This document shows positions 26,624 through 34,864 of a stretch of DNA of 64,000 nucleotides, one piece after another; the stretch's first letter is position 1; each line of letters starts with the position of its first letter. Position numbers and translations under genes: made by a program. The notes below the pieces were generated by a model. It saw nothing but the letters and a program-made list of their open reading frames with translations. It had not been told where the DNA came from and searched no databases. Source of the DNA: Bacteroidota bacterium (GTDB taxonomy: Bacteria; Bacteroidota; Bacteroidia; 2-12-FULL-35-15); NCBI GenBank assembly GCA_016722565.1, contig JADKIU010000001.1, positions 1,116,001 through 1,180,000 on the forward strand. The letters are read 5' to 3'.

Positions 26624-27541
26624 TTATTTCACTTCCCAAACCATAACCGCCCGATCATCCCCAGTAGAAACAAGATATTTCTCTGTCCATAATAATTTAT
26701 TTACAGAGTTTACATGTCCATCATAATTTTCTTTGTTGATGCGTACTTGTAATTCAAATGTTTCGGCATCCCAAATCTTTACGGTTTTATCTCTGCTGGC
26801 TGTTGCAAATAATTTTGCATCTGGAGAAAATACAATATCGTAAATGGCGTAGTTGTGCGCAGGAATGCTTTGAATGAGGGTATAGCTTTTTGCATCCCAA
26901 ATGTTGAGATGGGCATCTCTTCCTCCTGTTAAAATTAAATTCCCATCGGGTGAGTAGCAAACGATGTTGGCAGATAGGGTATGAGCAACAAAGATTTTCT
27001 TTTCTTCCAAAGTGGTTAAATCAAAAATACGGATGTTACAGTCGCCACTTGCAACGGCAAATTCACTGTTATGATAATTGAAAACAATGCTTCGCACTTT
27101 TTCGGCACAAAGTTTTTTGATTTGAATCATGGAAAGTGTTTCCAAACTACAGATGGCAAAATTGCCGTCACCACCTGCAGAATAAAAGCAATTTGTTTGA
27201 GCGGAATATTTTAAATCAAAAATGGAGGAAGTATGGTGTTGTAATATTTTAAGTTCTTGTTTTTTTTCAAGATCTAAAACATGAATGCTTCCTGCTGAAG
27301 TGCCTACTAATAAAATTTGTTTTTCGGGAATATGACAAATCGCATACACGATGGATGGAAACTGAGCTGCAAACTTTTCGGGTTGTAAGGTCTCTAAATT
27401 CCAAAGAGCAAGAAATTTATCACTGCTGCCGGAGAAAATTTGTGATGAGTGTTCACTTTTTTTTTCTTGTACTTCCGACAGTGCATACACCGCGCCACTA
27501 TGACCGGTTAAAGTGCCTATTTTCTTGACTGAAATATTCAT
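26624..27541 (-). CDS. WD40-repeat beta-propeller protein
   Basis: 305 residues, no signal peptide, made of seven WD40-like blades. Clear examples are HSGAVYALSE...FSGSSDKFLALWNLE (about 15-50), HTSSIFDLKYSAQTNCFYSAGGDG, GNLILTGGRDAHLNIWD (about 200-216), DAKLFATASRDKTVKIWD (about 242-259) and GHVNSVNKLLWTEKYLVSTGDD. It is a cytosolic scaffold of unknown partner. It follows the chitinase gene by 39 bases, and that gap plus the start codon is covered by a perfect 14-base inverted repeat, so its translation or transcription is likely controlled. Related WD40 proteins occur singly in many Bacteroidota. Confidence 0.9.
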   Translation of the reverse strand: MNISVKKIGTLTGHSGAVYALSEVQEKKSEHSSQIFSGSSDKFLALWNLETLQPEKFAAQFPSIVYAICHIPEKQILLVGTSAGSIHVLDLEKKQELKILQHHTSSIFDLKYSAQTNCFYSAGGDGNFAICSLETLSMIQIKKLCAEKVRSIVFNYHNSEFAVASGDCNIRIFDLTTLEEKKIFVAHTLSANIVCYSPDGNLILTGGRDAHLNIWDAKSYTLIQSIPAHNYAIYDIVFSPDAKLFATASRDKTVKIWDAETFELQVRINKENYDGHVNSVNKLLWTEKYLVSTGDDRAVMVWEVK

Positions 27542-27574
27542 TGTTGCTAAGTTACTAATATTAGCAACAATGAA
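27537..27574 (-). promoter_or_regulatory. perfect inverted repeat spanning the WD40 start codon
   Basis: TTCATTGTTGCTAA (27537-27550) and TTAGCAACAATGAA (27561-27574) are exact complements separated by ten bases. On the minus-strand message the second arm contains the ATG of the WD40 gene. No U-run follows, so it is not an intrinsic terminator; it is either an operator palindrome or a stem that hides the start. Confidence 0.75.
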
Positions 27575-27580
27575 TCTGAG

Positions 27581-29065
27581 TTAGTCCTTAATTATTTTTT
27601 GATGGTATATTTCATTTCCGGATTGAATACTTAAAAAGTAAATTCCTTTTGAAAACGATTGCATATTGATTTTGTTTTCTCCTTTTACCATTGTTTGTTG
27701 AAGTATGATTGAACCTTTTACATCGCTTATTGTAAATACACCTTCGGTTTTATCTTTTACGGAAACAAACAATTCTCCGTTTGTTGGATTAGGATAAATT
27801 GAAAAGAAGGAAATTTCTTTTTCGTTATTGGTTATTGAGGTTGCTAGACAAAATACTTGATTCAATGTATCTACCAAAGGTGTTCCTGCAATAACTCCCG
27901 AGCCGGGTGTTGTTTCCATATAATCACCGGTAATTTCCCAAATGATGGCACCACGAGCATTGTTGCTCATGATGTATTGTGCTTTGTATCCAACTGATAG
28001 TTTATTGTCGTAGGATACAAATGTACCGGGTGCTGTTCCTGTAGGCTTGCCTAACAGATAGGGAACTTTTGCTGTATTGTCCCAATATTTGTTGAACTGC
28101 GTCATGTTGGCTTCCACATTGTAATATAGCGGAGTGCCATCATCAGCAGAAAATAAAGTGGTGTTTGCATTGCAACTGGTAGCTGCATGTAAAGCAGTTG
28201 CACCTGTTTGCGAACGTCCATAAAAACCAACGCCTAAATTTATTTTTGATGCCGGTACACTGTAGGTTGTGGTCAATAAATTAAAGGCACTATTTAAATT
28301 AAAAGAAGGATCTCCGCTGGTTGGTGCATACAAAGGGGAGTTGTGGTTTGCCAAACAATCCCATGTTCCGAAAAAATCATAGGTCATTAAGTTAATCATA
28401 TCTAAAATCGGAACAATGTTGGTCCATTCAATATCTGCAGCATAGCTTGCACTCGCTCCGAAACAAGCGGACAATTTGTATGATTTACCATTTCGTATTC
28501 CTAATGCTGTAATGGAATCACGAATCTGTTGCATGAAAATGGTGAAATTTACTTTGTCGGCCGGTGTACCCGAATGTGTTGCATAACCAGGATATTCCCA
28601 GTCGATATCAATTCCATCGAAATTATAATAATCCAATAAGCGATTGCACTCAGCTGCAAATGTTGCGCGTTTTGTGGCATTGGCTGCAATGCCTGGGAAA
28701 TTATCTGATAATGTCCAGCCACCAATCGAAACCATAACATCGGTTCCTGCATTATGAGCCAAATCAATCACAGATGTATTGGGATAATAAGATGTTGGAG
28801 TGGTCGACCAGTTGATTTGTCCAAGCAATAAATTTTCATCCGCCCACGCATCGGTGTTAGAAATTAAACCTGTTGTTTCGGGTTTAAAAAAACAATAATT
28901 GATCACAGAGTATTTTGAATAAGCAATCGTTGTTGGTTTTACCAATTGACCTCTGTCGTACCATTGCCAATTTGGGTAATAACCGATAATTTCTTTGCAA
29001 GGTTGCGCTTGTATAACGAGGTTGAATAGTAATAAGCCAGACAGCAATACGTGAATTTTTTTCAT
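27581..29065 (-). CDS. secreted chitinase, glycoside hydrolase family 18, T9SS type A
   Basis: 494 residues. Signal peptide to VIQAQ, then a GH18 barrel (about 22-400) with IIGYYPNWQWYDRGQL, VSIGGWTLSDNFPGIA, and the catalytic DGIDIDWEYPG (about 150-160; DxxDxDxE complete, so an active enzyme is expected). The C-terminus (about 415-494) is a T9SS type A sorting domain with FFSIYPNPTNGELFVSV and YFLSIQSGNEIYHQKIIKD. It should hydrolyse chitin or related N-acetylglucosamine polymers outside the cell. The ATG at 29065 is chosen because a TTG-N19-TACATTTG promoter lies between it and an earlier in-frame ATG at 29116. Confidence 0.95.
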   Translation of the reverse strand: MKKIHVLLSGLLLFNLVIQAQPCKEIIGYYPNWQWYDRGQLVKPTTIAYSKYSVINYCFFKPETTGLISNTDAWADENLLLGQINWSTTPTSYYPNTSVIDLAHNAGTDVMVSIGGWTLSDNFPGIAANATKRATFAAECNRLLDYYNFDGIDIDWEYPGYATHSGTPADKVNFTIFMQQIRDSITALGIRNGKSYKLSACFGASASYAADIEWTNIVPILDMINLMTYDFFGTWDCLANHNSPLYAPTSGDPSFNLNSAFNLLTTTYSVPASKINLGVGFYGRSQTGATALHAATSCNANTTLFSADDGTPLYYNVEANMTQFNKYWDNTAKVPYLLGKPTGTAPGTFVSYDNKLSVGYKAQYIMSNNARGAIIWEITGDYMETTPGSGVIAGTPLVDTLNQVFCLATSITNNEKEISFFSIYPNPTNGELFVSVKDKTEGVFTISDVKGSIILQQTMVKGENKINMQSFSKGIYFLSIQSGNEIYHQKIIKD

Positions 29066-29086
29066 AGTAATAGTTGGGTTTGGTGT

Positions 29087-29116
29087 CAAATGTAGTCGCT
29101 CGGTTATGAAACTCAA
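29087..29116 (-). promoter_or_regulatory. complete promoter (TTG-N19-TACATTTG) for the chitinase
   Basis: Minus-strand TTG at 29116-29114 and TACATTTG at 29094-29087, spacer exactly 19 bases, matching the Bacteroidota sigma-A-type promoter. Transcript start would be near 29082, after the upstream in-frame ATG. Confidence 0.75.
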
Positions 29117-29324
29117 TTACAATATTGTACAGAATGTTATGAATTGAAATTGATAAATTATTTGTAAATTATTGATATTTAATTGTTTATATTTTATTTT
29201 GTTATGCATCGCATAGCTTTTTCACAGTCCTTTTTTTTTAATTACTTTCCTATTTAATCTTGAAAGAGCAAGGTTGTCATCTTGTCAGAAAAAGCCCACT
29301 GGCATGTAGTTTGACTTTGTTCGT

Positions 29325-29412
29325 GTCATCTCGACCAAAGTGGAGGGATCTTGCACCAAGTAGCACTATACTTAAAAACAGGCAAGATGTCTCCACTTCA
29401 GTCGATAGGATA
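29325..29412. repeat. type B repeat as a long imperfect inverted repeat upstream of htpG
   Basis: GTCATCTCGACCAAAGTGG (29325-29343) followed by AGGGATCTTGC pairs with GCAAGATGTCTCCACTTCAG (29383-29402) followed by TCGATAGGAT. The arms are about 28 bases with a loop of about 30. Both arms resemble the element at 24048-24090. Confidence 0.65.
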
Positions 29413-29454
29413 TTCTAAGAAACAACTAATAATCAAAACTAATAACGATTAACC

Positions 29455-31314
29455 ATGAGCACAGGAAAGATTAACGTACAGACCGAAAACATTTTCCCAA
29501 TCATTAAAAAATTCCTTTACAGCGACCACGAGATATTTTTACGTGAGTTAGTTTCAAATGCTGTGGATGCTACTCAAAAATTAAAAACATTAACCGCAAT
29601 CGGTGAAACCAAAGGTGATTTGGGCGATATCAAAGTTGAAGTAATCATTGATAAAGCTGCAAAAACGTTAACCATTCGTGATAAAGGAATTGGTATGACA
29701 GGAGAAGAAATTGAAAAGTACATCACGCAAATTGCATTTAGCGGAGCAGAAGAATTTGTAAATAAATACAAAGACAAAACACCGGAGACAAATGCCATCA
29801 TTGGTCATTTCGGATTGGGTTTCTACTCCGGTTTTATGGTTGCAAAGAAAATTGAAATTTTCTCGTTATCTCACAAAGAAGGAGCAAAAGCAGTTCGCTG
29901 GGAATGTGATGGTAGTCCGGAATACACATTAGTAGAAACCGATAAAACAACACGAGGAACAGATATCGTATTGCATATTGCAGAAGATTCGGAAGAATTT
30001 TTAGAACAAGAAAGAATTGATCATTTGTTGCATAAATACTGCAAATTTCTTCCGGTTGAAATTAAATTCGGAACGAAAAAAGAAGGCGACAAGGACCATG
30101 AAGTAGAAGTTGATAATGTGATTAATAATCCATCTCCTGCATGGACAAAAAAACCGGCAGATTTGAAAGATGAGGATTACAAAGCATTTTATCGTGAATT
30201 ATATCCAATGAATTTTGAGGATCCTTTGTTTCATATTCACTTGAACGTTGATTATCCATTCAACTTAACTGGGATTTTATATTTCCCACGAATTAAAAAA
30301 TCATTTGAAGTACAAAAAGATAAAATTCAATTGTATAGCAATCAAGTATTCGTTACTGATTCGGTAGAAAACATTGTGCCCGACTTTTTATCCTTGTTAC
30401 AAGGGGTAATTGATTCTCCGGATATTCCTTTAAATGTTAGTCGTAGTTACCTGCAAAGTGATGGTAATGTGAAAAAAATTGCTGCACACATTACTAAAAA
30501 GGTGGCGGATAAATTAGAAGAGATTTTCAAAAAAGATCGTGCAGATTTTGAATCGAAGTGGGAAGATATCAAAGTATTTGTGCAGTATGGAATGTTGTCG
30601 GAAGAAAAATTTTATGAGAAAGCACAAAAGTTTGCACTTCTTAAAAATACAGAAGGTGTGTATTCTACTTTAGAAGAATATGCTGAAAAAGTAAAAGTGG
30701 CACAAACGGATAAAGACAAGCGTGTTATTTATTTGTACACAACAAATGTTGAAGAGCAACACAGTTTTATTGAAACAGCAAAAGAACGCGGTTACGATGT
30801 AATTGTATTTGATAGTCCGATTGATTCTCATTACATCAATCAGTTGGAGCAGAAATTAGGAAACACTTCTTTCGTTCGTGTGGATGCAGATGTTATTGAT
30901 AAATTAATTAAGAAAGAAGAAGTACAGCCGAGCAAACTTACAGAGGAAGAACAAAATACATTAAAGCCTATCGTGGAAGAAACAGTTCCAAAGGAAAAGT
31001 TCACGGTGGTATTTGAAAGTCTGAGTGAAAAAGACGCACCGATGCTTATTACGAAGCCTGAGTTTATGAGAAGAATGAAGGATATGAGCGCAATCGGTGG
31101 AGGTATGGCCTTTTATGGTTCGATGCCGGAGATGCACAATTTGGTGGTGAACTCCAATCACCCTTTAATATCTAAGATATTGAATGAGAAGGACTTAGAT
31201 AAAAAGAAGCAACTGACAAAACAGACTGCAGATTTGGCAATGTTGTCGCAAGGGCTCCTAAAAGGTGAGGAATTGACAAAGTTTATTAAGAGAAGTGTTG
31301 ATTTAATTGACTAA
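29455..31314 (+). CDS. htpG: molecular chaperone HtpG (bacterial Hsp90)
   Basis: 619 residues, full length. The N-terminal ATPase domain (about 1-220) has ELVSNAVDATQKLK, IRDKGIGMTGEEIEKYI, GHFGLGFYSGFMVA and the GHKL nucleotide site; the middle domain (about 230-480) contains RIKKSFEVQKDKIQLYSNQVFV and SPDIPLNVSRSYLQSD; the dimerisation domain closes the protein. It is an ATP-dependent cytosolic chaperone, usually induced by heat or oxidative stress. No CIRCE element or other clear heat-shock operator was found; a long inverted repeat ends 42 bases upstream of the ATG. Single gene unit. Confidence 0.98.
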   Translation: MSTGKINVQTENIFPIIKKFLYSDHEIFLRELVSNAVDATQKLKTLTAIGETKGDLGDIKVEVIIDKAAKTLTIRDKGIGMTGEEIEKYITQIAFSGAEEFVNKYKDKTPETNAIIGHFGLGFYSGFMVAKKIEIFSLSHKEGAKAVRWECDGSPEYTLVETDKTTRGTDIVLHIAEDSEEFLEQERIDHLLHKYCKFLPVEIKFGTKKEGDKDHEVEVDNVINNPSPAWTKKPADLKDEDYKAFYRELYPMNFEDPLFHIHLNVDYPFNLTGILYFPRIKKSFEVQKDKIQLYSNQVFVTDSVENIVPDFLSLLQGVIDSPDIPLNVSRSYLQSDGNVKKIAAHITKKVADKLEEIFKKDRADFESKWEDIKVFVQYGMLSEEKFYEKAQKFALLKNTEGVYSTLEEYAEKVKVAQTDKDKRVIYLYTTNVEEQHSFIETAKERGYDVIVFDSPIDSHYINQLEQKLGNTSFVRVDADVIDKLIKKEEVQPSKLTEEEQNTLKPIVEETVPKEKFTVVFESLSEKDAPMLITKPEFMRRMKDMSAIGGGMAFYGSMPEMHNLVVNSNHPLISKILNEKDLDKKKQLTKQTADLAMLSQGLLKGEELTKFIKRSVDLID

Positions 31315-31503
31315 ATTGCTCCTTGTATCTCTGAAATGCCTGTCATTGTGATGAAATTCGATGTGGTGGAAGATTGGAGGTATGACAAATTTCGTCAGCT
31401 TGTCATTGTACCTACAATGGTATATGCTTTGACAATAGAGGCGCATATTAACCAACCCCCGTTTTGGCAAAAGTTAAAGCGGATAAAAACAAACTAAAAA
31501 ACA

Positions 31504-32109
31504 ATGAAAAAAGGAACTATCATTTTAGCTGTAATAGGCTTATTTGTATTATTAATTGGATTTAACGGGTGTAGCTCGTACAACTCAATGGTTACAATGG
31601 ATGAAGGTGTAACTGCACAATGGCAACAAGTAGAAGTTGCGTATCAAGCACGTATGGATAAAACAAAAAATCTATTCGAAATTGTACAAAGTGCAGCTGA
31701 TTTTGAAAAAACAACGTTGATGGAAGTTATGGAAGCGAGAAGTAAAGCAACCAGCATCCAAATCAATGCGGATAACCTAACTCCTGAGAAATTAGCTGAA
31801 TTTGAAAAAGCTCAAAATGCATTCAGTTCTTCTTTAGGTCGATTAATGGCCGTTGCTGAAAACTATCCGGCTTTGCAAAGTGTACAAGCCTTCCGCGATT
31901 TTCAAGCGCAATATGAAGGAATGGAAAACAGAATCTCCACAGAGCGTATGCGTTTTAACGAAGCTGCACAGAATATGAATACCTACATCCGTAAATTCCC
32001 AAAAAATATTTGGGCAGGAATGTTTGGATTCCAAAAACGTGCTTACTTTGAGTCGCAAGCAGGTGCTGAAACAGCCCCTGATATCAAGAGTATGAGAGAC
32101 AAAAACTAA
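31504..32109 (+). CDS. LemA family lipoprotein
   Basis: 201 residues. N-terminal signal with lipobox-like FNGCSSYNSM (Cys about residue 23), then the LemA helical domain: VTAQWQQVEVAYQARMDKTKNL, AQNAFSSSLGRLMAVAENYPAL, FRDFQAQYEGMENRISTERMRFNEAAQ and FPKNIWAGMFGF. LemA proteins are coiled-coil envelope proteins of unknown exact role. It is followed by two TPM-domain genes in the order conserved across Bacteroidota, but a rho-independent terminator (32126-32158) separates it from them, so part of its expression may be independent. Confidence 0.93.
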   Translation: MKKGTIILAVIGLFVLLIGFNGCSSYNSMVTMDEGVTAQWQQVEVAYQARMDKTKNLFEIVQSAADFEKTTLMEVMEARSKATSIQINADNLTPEKLAEFEKAQNAFSSSLGRLMAVAENYPALQSVQAFRDFQAQYEGMENRISTERMRFNEAAQNMNTYIRKFPKNIWAGMFGFQKRAYFESQAGAETAPDIKSMRDKN

Positions 32110-32125
32110 GTGAATTAGTTACTGA

Positions 32126-32158
32126 GGGGAATAGTTAATTGGGCTATTCCCCTTTTTT
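32126..32158 (+). terminator. intrinsic terminator after lemA
   Basis: Stem GGGGAATAG (32126-32134) / CTATTCCCC (32144-32152) with a nine-base loop and six T residues. Confidence 0.8.
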
Positions 32159-32177
32159 AAACTTTTAATAATTAAAG

Positions 32178-32615
32178 ATGTCAGCAAAAAATTTCTTTTC
32201 TTCCGAACAACAAAAATCCATTCAAAAATCCATAGCCAATGCCGAATTAAACACCTCTGGTGAAATTCGTGTGCACATTGATGATAAATGCAAAGGAGAT
32301 GTTTTGGATGCAGCAGCAGATAGGTTTCATGCGCTGAAAATGGATAAAACAGAATTGCGCAATGGCGTTTTGTTCTATTTAGCAGTAACAGATCATAAGT
32401 TTGCAATTTTGGGCGATAAAGGAATCAATGAGAAGGTGCCAAGTGATTTTTGGGACACCATCAAAGAAACGATGTTGGCACATTTTAAAAAACAAGAATT
32501 TACAGAAGGACTTTGCAAAGGAATAGAAATGGCTGGAGAAAAATTAAAAGTGAACTTTCCTTTGCAGTCAAATGATACCAATGAACTTTCAAATGACATG
32601 AGTTTTGGTAAATAA
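32178..32615 (+). CDS. TPM-domain protein without signal peptide
   Basis: 145 residues, no signal peptide or membrane span. The TPM (TLP18.3/Psb32/MOLO-1) fold is seen in NFFSSEQQKSIQKSIANAEL, TSGEIRVHIDDKC, NGVLFYLAVTDHKFAILGDKGIN and EGLCKGIEMAGEKL. Psb32-type TPM domains are phosphatase-like or binding modules. It lies between lemA and a second, secreted TPM gene; the two TPM proteins may work on opposite sides of the inner membrane (inference). Its stop region overlaps the potential early starts of the next gene, whose real ATG is 14 bases further on. Confidence 0.85.
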   Translation: MSAKNFFSSEQQKSIQKSIANAELNTSGEIRVHIDDKCKGDVLDAAADRFHALKMDKTELRNGVLFYLAVTDHKFAILGDKGINEKVPSDFWDTIKETMLAHFKKQEFTEGLCKGIEMAGEKLKVNFPLQSNDTNELSNDMSFGK

Positions 32616-32628
32616 TAAAACGACACAG

Positions 32629-33408
32629 ATGTTAAAAAAATATTTTTCGATTATTTTATTGGTCCTGTTTTCCTCATCGGTGTTTGCACAGTCAGATGGG
32701 ATTCCGGAGCGACCTAGTCCTCCACGATTAGTAAATAATTTATCTAAAGAGTTTCCTGATTTTCTTTCATCGAATGAGCAAAGACAGTTGGAAAGTAAAT
32801 TGGCTGATTTTGCAAATACAACTTCGAATCAAATTGCAGTAGTAATTGTTGATGAAATTGGCGGGCTTGAACCTTGGGATTTTGCAACTCGTTTGCATCA
32901 GAAATGGGGCGTTGGTCAATCTAAAGAGGACAATGGTGTAGTCATTTTAATCAAACCAACTGGAGGAAAGGGACAACGCAAAGTGCATATTTCTGTGGGT
33001 TATGGGTTGGAAGGTGCCATTCCGGATGCCACTGCTAACCAAATTTCGGATAACGAATTAGGACCGGGATTGGCTTCCGGTAATTATTATCAAGCGATTG
33101 ATAAAACGGTTGACATCTTGATGGCCATTGCAAAAGGGGAATATGATTCAACGGCATATGCCAAAAAGAATAAGAAAAGTTTCCCGAGAAAAATGATTGT
33201 GCCTTTGATTCTGATTATTCTATTCATCATCTACAGAGCCTCTAAAGGTGGCCGAGGTGGTGGTGGAGGAATGAGCATGGGCACCGGGTTCTTGTTGGGC
33301 AATATGTTTGGCGGAGGCGGTGGTGGCTTTGGTGGCGGTTCTTCCGGAGGTTTTGGCGGCTTTGGTGGCGGTGGAGCCGGTGGTGGCGGTGCCGGTGGAA
33401 GCTGGTAG
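32629..33408 (+). CDS. secreted/membrane TPM-domain protein with glycine-rich tail (YgcG type)
   Basis: 259 residues. Signal peptide MLKKYFSIILLVLFSSSVFAQ; the ATG at 32629 is chosen over an in-frame TTG at 32605 because it starts the signal peptide. TPM domain (about 38-160) with LSSNEQRQLESKLADFANT, QIAVVIVDEIGGLEPWDFA and VHISVGYGLEGAIPDA; a membrane span MIVPLILIILFIIYRA (about 187-202); and a Gly-rich tail (about 205-259). Typical YgcG proteins have this exact order. It completes the lemA-TPM-TPM cluster. A bidirectional terminator follows 53 bases after the stop. Confidence 0.9.
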   Translation: MLKKYFSIILLVLFSSSVFAQSDGIPERPSPPRLVNNLSKEFPDFLSSNEQRQLESKLADFANTTSNQIAVVIVDEIGGLEPWDFATRLHQKWGVGQSKEDNGVVILIKPTGGKGQRKVHISVGYGLEGAIPDATANQISDNELGPGLASGNYYQAIDKTVDILMAIAKGEYDSTAYAKKNKKSFPRKMIVPLILIILFIIYRASKGGRGGGGGMSMGTGFLLGNMFGGGGGGFGGGSSGGFGGFGGGGAGGGGAGGSW

Positions 33409-33415
33409 TGCAGAT

Positions 33416-33450
33416 TACGAAAATATGAACCAGCCTCTACAGACGGGTTC
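33416..33450. repeat. dispersed intergenic repeat, type C copy 2
   Basis: TACGAAAATATGAACCAGCC then TCTACAGACGGGTTC; relates to 21442-21480. Confidence 0.45.
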
Positions 33451-33453
33451 CTT

Positions 33454-33490
33454 AAAAAAAAATCCTGTGAGCAATCACAGGATTTTTTTT
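33454..33490. terminator. bidirectional intrinsic terminator between convergent genes
   Basis: AATCCTGTGA (33461-33470) and TCACAGGATT (33475-33484) pair perfectly around a GCAA tetraloop, with an A-run before and a T-run after, so it serves both the TPM gene and the DoxX-thioredoxin gene. Confidence 0.9.
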
Positions 33491-33491
33491 A

Positions 33492-34421
33492 CTATTCTTT
33501 TAACCATTTTTCCAGCTCACCTTGATCTAAATCAAAATAATATAAATCGTGCTCAACAACGCTGTTGTTGATGAGATAAATTCTTGGCATTTCTACTCCT
33601 GCTAAAAACACAAAGTTCCTTCCGTTTAAAATACAATGTGGAATTCCTTCTGCATGCGTATCATCATAAAATGGTTTTAATTTTTCATCCTTTCCATTCA
33701 AAACAATATACATAGGTATTTCCGGATTGCGTTCATGGATAATGCGCATCTTTTTTGCAGCAATGCGGCAATGCGGACAAGTCATACTCATAAATGCTAA
33801 AACATGTTTTCCTTGCGAAAGTGTTTTGGGAGGGATATTTAATTTTGCACTACTGTACAATGAATCCAGTTCTAATTTTTGATTCCCTTCGGATTTGTTA
33901 AGATAAGCTTCAGAATAATTCAGTTCAACCGTATTACGAATGAAAGGAAATACGAGTGATGAAATAAAAATAAGCAAGATTGCATATTTGAGTTTCCCTT
34001 TTAATTCCCATCCATTATGAAATTTGTACAAAACAAAAAAGAGGAGGAGCATCACTACATTTTTCATCAATGCCCAGAATGGAGTCATTGGAAAAAGTTC
34101 ACCGAAGCATCCGCAGTTTCCTTTGTTTCCTACAAATGCCATTAAAAGTGTAAGGTAAACGCAAAAAATCAAAAGAATTCCAATGGCTAATTTATAAGTA
34201 ATTTTATGAAGGTTTAGGTTGAATAGGAGCATCACTCCAATGAAGAACTCGAAACCAATCATAAACCTAGCAACAAATGGTGCTACTTGCCAGTTGATAA
34301 AACCTAGGTCAACAAATGTATACTCAAAAGGCTCAATAGGGAAGAGTTTTGTCCAGCCTGAAAAAATAAAGAGCGCACCCATTAATGAGCAGAGTAACGC
34401 CAGAAGAATTTTTTTTATCAT
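33492..34421 (-). CDS. DoxX/MauE-like membrane protein fused to a thioredoxin-like domain (BT_3928 type)
   Basis: 309 residues. The N-terminal part (about 1-160) has four hydrophobic segments and the DoxX/MauE pattern LFIFSGWTKLFPIEPFEYTF, FMIGFEFFIGVMLLF and GNCGCFGELFPM. The C-terminal part (about 195-309) is thioredoxin-like with the active-site motif MTCPHCRIAAKKM (CPHC) after strand HVLAFMSM. It probably passes electrons across the inner membrane to a periplasmic thiol; MauE relatives act in disulfide handling. The CGCFGE pair inside the membrane domain may be the redox-active partner of the CPHC site (inference). It ends at the bidirectional terminator. Confidence 0.87.
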   Translation of the reverse strand: MIKKILLALLCSLMGALFIFSGWTKLFPIEPFEYTFVDLGFINWQVAPFVARFMIGFEFFIGVMLLFNLNLHKITYKLAIGILLIFCVYLTLLMAFVGNKGNCGCFGELFPMTPFWALMKNVVMLLLFFVLYKFHNGWELKGKLKYAILLIFISSLVFPFIRNTVELNYSEAYLNKSEGNQKLELDSLYSSAKLNIPPKTLSQGKHVLAFMSMTCPHCRIAAKKMRIIHERNPEIPMYIVLNGKDEKLKPFYDDTHAEGIPHCILNGRNFVFLAGVEMPRIYLINNSVVEHDLYYFDLDQGELEKWLKE

Positions 34422-34447
34422 TGTTTCAATCTGTATTGGGTAAAAAA

Positions 34448-34477
34448 AAAGCGTCCTTCTTGGAAGAACGCTTTTTG
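34448..34477 (-). terminator. intrinsic terminator for the 82-residue protein gene
   Basis: Stem GCGT-c-CTTC / GAAG-a-ACGC (34451-34471) with one mismatch; on the minus strand it is followed by a run of nine T. Confidence 0.8.
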
Positions 34478-34493
34478 TATAATCAGTTAAAGA

Positions 34494-34742
34494 TTATTTC
34501 AACTCACAAGTTTCATCTGCTCCAACTGAAGATCCAGAGAATCCACCACCTGCAGTAGTTGTAGTTGTTTGAGTTCCGTAACACATTTGACGAGCATCAG
34601 CTTTCTTAGCTTCGTGAATAACTGTTACTGTAGTTGTTGTAACACCACCTGTAGTAGAAGTACAAGTACAAGTTCTGTCTTTTTTGCAAGAAGCAAATGA
34701 TGCAGCTGTAACAACAGCAACAAATAATAATACTTTTTTCAT
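34494..34742 (-). CDS. small Thr/Cys-rich lipoprotein
   Basis: 82 residues. MKKVLLFVAVVTAASFASCKKD is a lipoprotein signal (Cys about residue 19), then RTCTCTSTTGGVTTTTVTVI, a mixed KKADARQMCYGTQ segment and a Gly/Ser tail ending ADETCELK. Six cysteines in all, including the lipidated one, are available. No named family was recognised, though similar small Cys/Thr lipoproteins are frequent in Bacteroidota. Well expressed judging from a strong promoter (TTG-N21-TAAATTTGC upstream) and a dedicated terminator. Function unknown. Confidence 0.8.
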   Translation of the reverse strand: MKKVLLFVAVVTAASFASCKKDRTCTCTSTTGGVTTTTVTVIHEAKKADARQMCYGTQTTTTTAGGGFSGSSVGADETCELK

Positions 34743-34774
34743 TTTGTAATTAGTTTTAAGTTAGTTAATACGTG

Positions 34775-34807
34775 GCAAATTTATAGCTTTTTTTGAATGC
34801 CCTGCAA
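34775..34807 (-). promoter_or_regulatory. promoter (TTTTG-N21-TAAATTTGC) for the small lipoprotein
   Basis: Minus-strand TAAATTTGC at 34783-34775 with TTG at 34807-34805, spacer 21 bases; start codon at 34742. Confidence 0.65.
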
Positions 34808-34864
34808 AAGAATAATTCTAAATTGCTTACAAGGTTGTAACTAATTGATTATCAGTCATAAATA

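Larger units (their letters stand above)
29066..29454. other. 389-base intergenic region between the chitinase and htpG
   Basis: Holds the chitinase promoter (29087-29116), an AT-rich stretch and a long imperfect inverted repeat (29325-29412) before htpG. No open frame or RNA gene was recognised. Confidence 0.7.

Noticed and set aside
29066..29116. Upstream in-frame ATG giving the chitinase 17 extra residues
   Set aside because: A complete promoter lies between it and the signal-peptide ATG at 29065, and the longer form would hide the signal peptide.
29574..29801. Minus-strand open frames opposite htpG, gcvT, miaE and similar genes
   Set aside because: Short, no promoter or start context and opposite to well conserved genes.
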